This document shows, piece after piece, positions 9,468 through 16,343 of a stretch of 64,000 nt of DNA (its first letter is position 1; every line of letters begins with the position of its first letter). Under the pieces are notes generated by a model that did no database searches, was not told the origin of the DNA, and saw nothing but the letters and a program-made list of their open reading frames with translations. Where the stretch lies: contig CBDDLH010000016.1 of assembly GCA_965230565.1 (NCBI GenBank), forward strand, positions 930,001 to 994,000. Reading direction: 5' to 3'. This DNA comes from BCD1 sp965230565. Its GTDB lineage: Bacteria; Bacteroidota; Bacteroidia; Chitinophagales; Saprospiraceae. The translations under genes were made by a program, and so were the position numbers.

Positions 9468-11744
9468 ATGAAGCAAAGATTGCCCTTAATGCTTTTCCTC
9501 CTTTTGGCCTTGAACCTAAACAGCCAAAACCTTTACGACATTAATCATATTTCCATCCTTGAAATAACTTTTGAAACCACGAATTGGGATAATATCCTGG
9601 ACCAGTATTATGCTAATGATGATGGTGAACGTTTACTTGCTACAGTGACCATTGATGGTGTAACTTTGGACAGCGTTGGTGTCAGGTATAAAGGCAATGC
9701 TACTTACTCATCCGGCAATGACAAGAATCCTTTCAACATAAAACTGGATTATTTAAAAAATCAGGATTATCAAGGTTTTGAAACCCTGAAATTATCCAAT
9801 GGGAGTCACGACCCTTCTTTTGTCAGAGAAGTACTTTCCTATGAAATTGCCCGCAAATATATGGTTGCTCCTTTATCCAATTATTGCAAGGTTTATGTGA
9901 ATGGAGCATATCACGGTTTATATTCCAGTTCTGAAAGCATTAATGGGGACTTCGGAGAAAGGTATCTATATGCAGATGGAAGTAATCCAAGGTTTAAATG
10001 CAATACCGATGAAAACGGTTTTGGAAGTAATTCTTCTCTTGAATATTTAGGACCTGATTCGACCAATTATTACGGGAATTATATTTTAAAATCTGATTAT
10101 GGCTGGGCTGACCTGGCTGAACTGATCGATGTTTTAACCAATACACCGGAAGATATTGAAAGTCTTTTAGATATGGATAAGGCTATCTGGATGCTTGCAT
10201 TTAATAATGTATTGGTCAACATGGATAGCTATTCCGGCCGAAAAGCCAATTATTACCTGCATAAAGATGACAATAGCATATTCAATACGATCCCGTGGGA
10301 TATGAATGAAAGTCTTGGCGGGTTTGAACAAATTGGCAGTGGCCCCGGAGGCAGTAGCCTTTCGAGTCTCATCAACCTGAGTCCCGAATTTCATGCAGGG
10401 GATCTTGAATACCCTTTGATCAAACTTGTGCTGGAAGACCCTACCTATAAAAGGATGTATATTGCGCACTGTAAAACCATTCTGGAAGAAAACTTTGCCA
10501 ATGGCTGGTATGAATCAAGAGGTTATGAACTTCAGGAGTTAATAACGGATGCCGTTCAAAGTGATCCCAATGCGCTTTATTCTTACAACCAGTTTGTAAC
10601 GAATATGACTTCAAACGTTTCCGGAACTCCCGGACCTGGAGGTGTCCAGGGGGCCTATGGAATAACCGCGCTATTTGATTCAAGAGTCGATTACCTCCAA
10701 AATCTTAGCACTTATCAGTCGGAAGCTCCGGAGGTCAGTAATATCAATACAACTCCACAGGAAGTTCAGGAATATTCTGACTTTTGGTTCAACGCCACCT
10801 TATCCAATGCAATAACTGTTTGGTTGTATTTCCGGCATAGTAATTCCAAAGAGTTCGAAAAAACCCAATTATTTGATGATGGCGCCCATAATGACGGCTC
10901 TGCCAATGATGGAGTTTTTGGTCTACAAATGTCCGCATTAAACACCGACATTGAATATTACATCTACGCTGAAAATAATAACGCAGGCATCTTCGCCCCG
11001 GTGCGTGCCGCTCATGAGTTTTACAACCTCAACGTCATCAATACCGCCGGAGATATTGTCATCAACGAATTCATGGCCGATAATGAAAACACTATCGCTG
11101 ATCAAGACGGTGAGTATGATGATTGGATAGAACTGTACAATAATACCTCCAGCGCCATTAATCTGGCCGGTTATTACCTGTCAGATGACGAAGAGGAACC
11201 ATTGAAATGGACTTTCCCTGATGTACTTATCGAAGCAAACGGATATCTGATCATCTGGGCGGACGACGATGAGGACCAGGAAGGCTTGCATACCAATTTC
11301 AAACTCTCAGCCAACGGTGAAACCATTTTGCTAAGTAATCCGGATGGCTTGCTGGTAGATCAGGTCACCTATGGAGGACAAACGGAAGACATCAGCACCG
11401 GGCGATCACCAAATGGCGTTGGCGATTTCACCTCCATGAATCCGACCTTCGACGGAGAGAATGAATTGGTAAACAGTACTGCTGAACCGGAAACTGAATT
11501 GGTTAATCTTCAGCTGTATCCAAATCCGGTTAGTGACTGGTTGGCCATAAAAATTGATTCTGATAAAACGAATGTATCCCGACAGCTGACTTTATTCAAC
11601 ATCTCCGGGAAAAAAGTATATCAAAAACAATTCACCAGCGCATTAACGGAAATTGATGTAAGCTTCTATTCGCCTGGAATTTATATCGTGCAAATTGTGG
11701 AAGATGGGCGGTTGTTGGCTAATGAACGGATTGTGGTTGAGTAA
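9468..11744 (+). CDS. Secreted CotH-family protein with lamin-tail domain and T9SS sorting domain
   Basis: 758 residues from the ATG at 9468 (the upstream frame opens only at a TTG). A signal peptide ends near residue 20. Residues ~27-370 form a CotH-like domain, with VGVRYKGNATY, a segment around FETLKLSNGSHD, and IPWDMNESLGG where kinase-fold CotH proteins keep metal-binding residues. An Ig-like domain follows, then a lamin-tail domain (about 530-650; INEFMADN, DDWIELYN). A T9SS type A domain closes the protein (LYPNPVSDW to the end). CotH proteins in spore formers are atypical protein kinases; here the protein is predicted to be exported to the surface, so a kinase role is only inference. 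A 7-bp tandem repeat follows the stop. Confidence 0.88.
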   Translation: MKQRLPLMLFLLLALNLNSQNLYDINHISILEITFETTNWDNILDQYYANDDGERLLATVTIDGVTLDSVGVRYKGNATYSSGNDKNPFNIKLDYLKNQDYQGFETLKLSNGSHDPSFVREVLSYEIARKYMVAPLSNYCKVYVNGAYHGLYSSSESINGDFGERYLYADGSNPRFKCNTDENGFGSNSSLEYLGPDSTNYYGNYILKSDYGWADLAELIDVLTNTPEDIESLLDMDKAIWMLAFNNVLVNMDSYSGRKANYYLHKDDNSIFNTIPWDMNESLGGFEQIGSGPGGSSLSSLINLSPEFHAGDLEYPLIKLVLEDPTYKRMYIAHCKTILEENFANGWYESRGYELQELITDAVQSDPNALYSYNQFVTNMTSNVSGTPGPGGVQGAYGITALFDSRVDYLQNLSTYQSEAPEVSNINTTPQEVQEYSDFWFNATLSNAITVWLYFRHSNSKEFEKTQLFDDGAHNDGSANDGVFGLQMSALNTDIEYYIYAENNNAGIFAPVRAAHEFYNLNVINTAGDIVINEFMADNENTIADQDGEYDDWIELYNNTSSAINLAGYYLSDDEEEPLKWTFPDVLIEANGYLIIWADDDEDQEGLHTNFKLSANGETILLSNPDGLLVDQVTYGGQTEDISTGRSPNGVGDFTSMNPTFDGENELVNSTAEPETELVNLQLYPNPVSDWLAIKIDSDKTNVSRQLTLFNISGKKVYQKQFTSALTEIDVSFYSPGIYIVQIVEDGRLLANERIVVE

Positions 11745-11750
11745 CTTTGG

Positions 11751-11785
11751 TAGTGCATAGTGCATAGTGCATAGTGCATAGTGCA
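11751..11785 (+). repeat. Five perfect tandem copies of TAGTGCA
   Basis: Five head-to-tail 7-bp units start seven bases after the CotH stop codon. There is no T run or stem, so it is not a terminator. Perfect short tandem repeats of this kind can change copy number by slippage. Confidence 0.9.
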
Positions 11786-11941
11786 AAATACAAAATTTCA
11801 AACCATATTAAACGTGAACCTGTGAGCTTCAAACAGCGAACGAAGTGAATACTGAAACAATGTGAAACTTCATTTTGGGATTTAAAAAACCAAAATAATC
11901 TTCTGTTTACTCAACCATTCCTGTGGTTTCAAGTTAAATAA

Positions 11942-11972
11942 TTGATAAAACCATAGGAATTATCTAATTTTG
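11942..11972 (+). promoter_or_regulatory. Promoter of ahcY (TTG, N20, TAATTTTG)
   Basis: TTG at 11942-11944 and TAATTTTG at 11965-11972 with a 20-base spacer, 27 bases ahead of the ahcY ATG. Confidence 0.6.
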
Positions 11973-11999
11973 TGCCGTTTTAAAACATAAATCATTTCA

Positions 12000-13313
12000 A
12001 TGCAAACTACAGAAACAAAATTGAAGTATAAGGTAAAAGACATTTCTCTTGCTCCATGGGGTCGCAAAGAGATCGAACTGGCGGAAGCAGAAATGCCTGG
12101 ACTCATGTCCCTCCGCGAAGAATATGGTGACTCCAAGCCGCTGAAAGGTGCACGTATCGCCGGATGTCTTCACATGACTATCCAGACCGCTGTACTCATC
12201 GAAACCCTTGTTGAACTTGGTGCTGATGTAACCTGGTCATCCTGTAACATTTTCTCCACTCAGGATCACGCTGCTGCTGCAATTGCAGATGCAGGTATCC
12301 CTGTTTATGCGTGGAAGGGAATGAATGAAGAAGAGTTCGACTGGTGTATAGAGCAAACCCTTTTTGCTTTTGAAGATGGAAAACCGCTGAACATGATCCT
12401 CGATGACGGAGGTGATCTGACCAATATGGTTCTGGACAAATATCCTGAATTGGTTGAAGGGATCAATGGTTTGAGTGAAGAAACTACCACTGGTATTCAC
12501 AGACTTCACGAACGCATGGAAAATGGTACATTGCCAATGCCTGCGATCAATGTGAACGACTCTGTGACTAAATCTAAATTTGATAATAAATACGGTTGTA
12601 AAGAATCTTTGGTAGACGCTATTCGCCGTGCTACAGACGTCATGATGGCCGGTAAAGTTGCGGTTGTAGCAGGATATGGTGATGTTGGAAAAGGATCTGC
12701 TGCTTCATTGAGAGGAGCTGGAGCCAGAGTAATCGTTACGGAGATCGATCCAATTTGTGCTCTGCAGGCTGCAATGGACGGATTTGAAGTGACTACCATG
12801 AAAAAGGCGGTACCAAGAGCTGACATCGTTGTGACAGCTACCGGAAATAAAGACATCGTTACCGGAGAATTCTTCCAAATGATGAATGATAAAACCATCG
12901 TTTGTAACATCGGCCACTTTGACAATGAAATAGATATGGCCTGGTTGAACAAAAACTATGGTGACACCAAGGTTGAAATCAAGCCGCAGGTAGACAAATA
13001 CAACGTTGACGGTAAAGATGTTATCGTATTGGCAGAAGGCCGTCTGGTAAACCTCGGTTGTGCCACAGGACACCCTTCTTTTGTTATGTCTAATTCATTC
13101 ACCAACCAAACACTGGCTCAGATCGAACTTTGGACCAACATCGACCAGTACGAAAATAAGGTTTATACCCTTCCAAAACATCTCGATGAAAAGGTTGCCC
13201 GTCTTCACCTGGCGAAGCTTGGTGTGGAACTGGAAACGCTTTCCGGCGAGCAGGCCAAATATATTGGTGTGAAAGTTGAAGGACCTTACAAGCCAGAGTA
13301 TTACAGATATTAA
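12000..13313 (+). CDS. ahcY: Adenosylhomocysteinase
   Basis: Cytoplasmic S-adenosylhomocysteine hydrolase of 437 residues, splitting SAH into adenosine and homocysteine in the methyl cycle. Substrate-domain motifs include SSCNIFSTQDHAAAA at 80-94 and LDDGGDLT at 134-141. The NAD-binding loop GYGDVGKGSA is at 225-234 and the conserved C-terminus ends KPEYYRY. The length is that of the bacterial/eukaryotic form without the insertion. It has its own TTG-N20-TAATTTTG promoter and a terminator immediately downstream, so it is likely a single-gene unit. Nothing unusual is seen. Confidence 0.97.
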   Translation: MQTTETKLKYKVKDISLAPWGRKEIELAEAEMPGLMSLREEYGDSKPLKGARIAGCLHMTIQTAVLIETLVELGADVTWSSCNIFSTQDHAAAAIADAGIPVYAWKGMNEEEFDWCIEQTLFAFEDGKPLNMILDDGGDLTNMVLDKYPELVEGINGLSEETTTGIHRLHERMENGTLPMPAINVNDSVTKSKFDNKYGCKESLVDAIRRATDVMMAGKVAVVAGYGDVGKGSAASLRGAGARVIVTEIDPICALQAAMDGFEVTTMKKAVPRADIVVTATGNKDIVTGEFFQMMNDKTIVCNIGHFDNEIDMAWLNKNYGDTKVEIKPQVDKYNVDGKDVIVLAEGRLVNLGCATGHPSFVMSNSFTNQTLAQIELWTNIDQYENKVYTLPKHLDEKVARLHLAKLGVELETLSGEQAKYIGVKVEGPYKPEYYRY

Positions 13314-13350
13314 CAGTATTCCTGATTTCATCAGGATTCACAATATTGTA

Positions 13351-13384
13351 AAGGGTTATCGCATAAAGCGATGACCCTTTTTTT
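13351..13384 (+). terminator. Terminator after ahcY
   Basis: Stem of 12 pairs with one T/G mismatch (13351-13362 with 13368-13379), then T7. Confidence 0.8.
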
Positions 13385-13414
13385 GTATTTTCACCCTTGA
13401 TCAAACCGAAACTC

Positions 13415-14311
13415 ATGAAATTGAAATCGAACACTTATTTAATACTTCTACTTTTAATACTAACAGGCTGTCAAACCGAACCTGAAAACGATCCATATTT
13501 CCAGGAAATTGAAGATTGGAGAAATGATCGAATGACCTCTCTTACCCGTGCGGATGGCTGGACAACATTAATTGGACTTTACTGGTTGGAAGAAGGAACT
13601 CAAACCTTTGGGTCTTCCACTGATAATGATATAGTATTTCCTGAAAAATTGCCTTCGGTCATTGGCTCTTTCACTTTGAGTGGTGATAGTGTAGTTGTTA
13701 ACATTCAGGATACTTCAGGTACTACGATTATCGATATGCCAGACAGAAAATCTGGTAGAATTTTCAGCGATATTGAAGCCTCAACTTCTTATATCAATTA
13801 CGAATCTTTCACCTGGTACTTGATCGAAAGAGGGGGACAATTTGGAATAAGGTTGAAAGATAGCCTGGCAGAGCAAAGATTATCGTTGAAAGAAATCCCC
13901 CATTTCCCTGTGGATGAACAATGGAAATTTGAAGCCAGACTGATTGCTCCTGATTCCGGAGCTACCATTCCAATTGAAAATATACTCGGACAGATTTCAG
14001 ACGACCCATTGGAAGGATACCTTGAGTTTACCTTCCAGGGAAAGAATTATCAAATTGCAGCACTCAATGGTGGATCAAAATCCTATTTTTTAATCATTGG
14101 AGATGAAACTACAGGAGAGGAAACTTATGGAGGTGGCCGGTACATGTATGTCAACAGGGTGGATAGTACAGGAGTTACCGTGATTGATTTTAACAAGGCT
14201 TATAATCCGCCTTGTGTATTTTCTGAATTTGCGACATGTCCTTTGCCGCCGGCTGAGAATTACCTCCCATTTAGAATCACAGCGGGAGAGAAAGAATTAC
14301 CTCATCATTAA
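13415..14311 (+). CDS. DUF1684 family lipoprotein
   Basis: 298 residues from the ATG at 13415; an upstream TTG extension is rejected because it would bury the signal. Lipoprotein signal with lipobox LTGC at the end of the hydrophobic core. DUF1684 features are clear: an N-terminal WR...MTSLTRADGWTTLIGLYWL block, RYMYVNRVD, and the conserved end DFNKAYNPPC...FATCPLPPxEN...GEK. The biochemical role of the family is not established. It lies directly after the ahcY terminator and converges on the small gene at 14343-14672, with only 31 bases between stops. Confidence 0.88.
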   Translation: MKLKSNTYLILLLLILTGCQTEPENDPYFQEIEDWRNDRMTSLTRADGWTTLIGLYWLEEGTQTFGSSTDNDIVFPEKLPSVIGSFTLSGDSVVVNIQDTSGTTIIDMPDRKSGRIFSDIEASTSYINYESFTWYLIERGGQFGIRLKDSLAEQRLSLKEIPHFPVDEQWKFEARLIAPDSGATIPIENILGQISDDPLEGYLEFTFQGKNYQIAALNGGSKSYFLIIGDETTGEETYGGGRYMYVNRVDSTGVTVIDFNKAYNPPCVFSEFATCPLPPAENYLPFRITAGEKELPHH

Positions 14312-14342
14312 GCAGGTAAATAAGGGAAATGACCATGGACGA

Positions 14343-14672
14343 TTACATCCATTTTTTAATTCTCGATAAAAAATCCGTTTGGGGTTCTGAACCTGAAACA
14401 GCAAGATGTCTAAGATAGGTTTTCCCGTTTAATTCTATCCAGGCATTATAATGCCCTTCTTTGATGGAGGCACAGTCCAGGGAAACCAGCGATTTCCCGG
14501 AATTTAAATTAATGGATTTTTTAATAACAGATTTTCCCCTTCTGTCGCAAATGACGATATTCATCATTGCATTTTTTTTGGTCTCGCATGGCAGGAATAA
14601 TTGCGAACGATCTTCTTCATAAGATAGTTCGCCGATATACTCAGCCATGGTTTTGTTCAGTTGTGAGCCCAT
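14343..14672 (-). CDS. Small protein resembling an isolated T9SS-type C-terminal beta domain
   Basis: 109 residues with no signal peptide. From about residue 24 onward it reads like a T9SS CTD sandwich: a strand with MNIVICDRRGKSV, then SLDCASIKEGHYNAWI, then LNGKTYLRHLAVS, matching the usual 'G-Y' turn and final strands. It lacks the preceding PNP motif and any secreted body. A TATCTTTG element at 14860-14867 on the minus strand could drive it through a ~190-base leader. It could be a remnant of a larger secreted protein or a small standalone protein; the function is unknown. An alternative start at 14648 (MAEY) is possible. Confidence 0.6.
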   Translation of the reverse strand: MGSQLNKTMAEYIGELSYEEDRSQLFLPCETKKNAMMNIVICDRRGKSVIKKSINLNSGKSLVSLDCASIKEGHYNAWIELNGKTYLRHLAVSGSEPQTDFLSRIKKWM

Positions 14673-14859
14673 GTAGTTTTCTCAAGTTAGTAGACAGCAA
14701 AGCCTGTATAAGCCTTCCGGTTTATTAAAAAATATGTTCACCAAAATGGATCTTAGGCAATAACATCGATTAATCTTCGACGTCAAAAATTTTGAGAAAG
14801 GGGAATTACCAGGAATCTGGTAAAACGTGTAATTTATTAAGGCTTTAAAAAAGTTTGAA

Positions 14860-14867
14860 CAAAGATA
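14860..14867 (-). promoter_or_regulatory. Candidate -7 element TATCTTTG upstream of the 109-residue protein gene
   Basis: An exact TAnnTTTG match on the minus strand, about 190 bases before the start at 14672 and just beyond the stop of the frameshifted FMN-binding gene. No -33 partner found. Confidence 0.35.
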
Positions 14868-14893
14868 ATATAAATTATATAAAAGTCTAAATC

Positions 14894-15789
14894 CTATTCC
14901 AAGGCGTTCTCTACAGCTTTCATGATACACTTGGAAGTTGTAGTAGCACCTGTGATTCCATCGACATTGGCGTTTTGGTTTTCAAGGATACGATCTGTAA
15001 CCGGTCGTGAATAAATTTCGTATTTGGAATCCCTGTCATTCTTACTTTCAATGGAGGTCATTTTTTCATTTTGAACCTGGACTTTAACCTCATAAGTACC
15101 TCCTCCACCAACAAAAATACCTTCATAAATTCCGTCTGAAATTCCCGAGTCAGGTCTGTATCGTTGATCGGCATATTTCTAAGTTTATTCAAATTAATAT
15201 TACTCATAACGCCTGAAGCAATAAAGAGTACTGTCAGGGTTACTAACATTATTCTCAATCTTTTCAGGTTAGTAATAAGGTCCTCTTTCCGCCTTCCCCA
15301 GGGCTTAATGGTGGAAACGAAGAAAATAGCTACAAATAACCCAAAAAGTACAAAACTCCTGAATAACCCCTTACTGACCAGGTCTTTGTATTGTTGAGCC
15401 GCTTCTCCTAAATGCAACTTTGAATCCGAGAGGGAGGTCATACCATTGATAACCGGGATGAACCAAACCATGAACAAAACAGCCAACGTAATCAACAAAG
15501 CCCATTTTGCCACTATCCAATCATGTTTAAAAAAACCCCATCGCGTGTATAATGCATAAGCAAGGGCCGTCAGAATATTACCCATTACAGAATAATAAAC
15601 CACCGAATTATTGATAAAATAAATGCTCTTATCCAAGGGAAATTGGTCCATTTCAGGACTGCCTATTTTCAACAAAAACAGAGCGAACATTGACAATATC
15701 CCCCCTAAGGTTATGGCAGCCAAAGTGATATGAATCCCTTTGAGGATTTTTTGCCCCGAAGCAGAAAGGAAAACGGGATTGGTACTCAT
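14894..15789 (-). pseudogene. Membrane protein with FMN-binding domain, broken by a one-base frameshift
   Basis: The first part (15789 down to about 15155) encodes roughly 210 residues with about five hydrophobic segments. In that frame translation then runs into unrelated sequence and stops at 15058. In the next frame the same DNA reads DSGISDGIYEGIFVGGGGTYEV and, near the end, DGITGATTTSK, then stops at 14894. This is an FMN-binding domain with the D-x-x-[ST]GATxT flavinylation motif recognised by ApbE. Adding one C at the CC of 15153-15154 joins them as NDTDPDSGISDG and gives a continuous ~298-residue protein. It would be a membrane-anchored flavoprotein with covalent FMN outside the cytoplasm. 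The break may be a sequencing indel rather than a true mutation. Confidence 0.8.
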
Positions 15790-15849
15790 AAACGTTGGTT
15801 TTTACTATCCTTAAAATTTTAAGCACAAGCCAAAACTTTGAATATGTAA

Positions 15850-15864
15850 AAACCTCCGAGGTTT
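15850..15864. repeat. Short palindromic repeat, copy 1
   Basis: AAACCT-CCG-AGGTTT: a 6-bp stem with a 3-base loop. It matches copy 2 at 15916-15932 exactly over its length. Confidence 0.7.
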
Positions 15865-15915
15865 CATCTATAGTTTTAGGTCAATTTTTCCAGAATTCTG
15901 TTGTTTTAAATACCC

Positions 15916-15932
15916 AAAACCTCCGAGGTTTT
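15916..15932. repeat. Short palindromic repeat, copy 2
   Basis: AAAACCT-CCG-AGGTTTT: a 7-bp stem with the same CCG loop as copy 1, 66 bases away. Confidence 0.7.
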
Positions 15933-15992
15933 CTTCCCGGATATTTATACCCAGGCTTTGTTCTAAACTTTCCTTAAATTTACAAAAACACC

Positions 15993-16036
15993 AAAACAAA
16001 AAAGCCATATTTTCGACCAAAACCGAAAATATGGCT
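15993..16036 (-). terminator. Minus-strand terminator downstream of the vWA gene
   Basis: A perfect 13-bp stem (16003-16015 with 16024-16036), followed on the minus strand by a T-rich run. It lies some 300 bases past the stop at 16343, after the repeat elements, so these would be in the transcript. Confidence 0.7.
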
Positions 16037-16052
16037 GTAATAATAAACTTAG

Positions 16053-16156
16053 GTTTCAGGTTTCTAGTTTCTGGTTACTGGTAATCATACTACAATAGAA
16101 TCTATTCCTTCATACTAATCCAGCTACCTGGAACCAGTAACCCGTAACCTAGTTCT
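16053..16156. repeat. Imperfect ~100-base inverted repeat
   Basis: GGTTACTGGT at 16073-16082 is the exact reverse complement of ACCAGTAACC at 16133-16142, and the outer arms (CTAGTTTC side and GTAACCTAG side) pair with gaps. The arms themselves are built from degenerate GGTTTC/GGTTAC units. Confidence 0.6.
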
Positions 16157-16180
16157 ATTAATCAAAAAAATTGCAGCAAT

Positions 16181-16343
16181 AGAGTATGATTTAATTCCCA
16201 TCAATTGCCCGTAAATGGCAAATTTCCTCCTGTACTGCGTTAAAAAGCCTCGCCGTATCTTCCAGATATGCCTACGTTTTTTGCCTTGTCCAGAATAAAA
16301 TTTCCTCATTTTCGATTCAATCATGGAAATCAAATCATACTCT
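16181..16343. mobile_element. 163-base foldback (MITE-like) element
   Basis: The two ends are 12-base perfect inverted repeats, AGAGTATGATTT at 16181-16192 and its complement at 16332-16343. The similarity continues inward imperfectly, down to a central GTATCT-TCC-AGATAT palindrome, so the whole element can fold into one hairpin. It encodes no credible protein. Its last base is the first base of the vWA gene's stop triplet. Calling it mobile is inference from the architecture; I cannot see other copies in this window. Confidence 0.5.

Larger units (their letters stand above)
15790..16342. other. 553-base gap filled with inverted repeats
   Basis: No supported gene. It holds two AAACCTCCGAGGTTT hairpins (15850-15864, 15916-15932), a minus-strand terminator (15993-16036), a ~100-base inverted repeat (16053-16156) and a 163-base foldback element (16181-16343) that reaches the stop codon of the vWA gene. 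Open frames across it on either strand have no protein character. Confidence 0.8.

Noticed and set aside
11751..11785. Possible CRISPR-like array
   Set aside because: Seven-base units without spacers; a simple tandem repeat.
14682..14930. 82-codon minus-strand frame after the FMN-binding gene
   Set aside because: It overlaps the real end of the FMN-binding domain out of frame and has no protein-like composition.
16124..16333. 69-codon minus-strand frame rich in Arg/Lys
   Set aside because: It lies almost entirely within the 163-base foldback element; the composition follows from the palindrome, not from selection for a protein.
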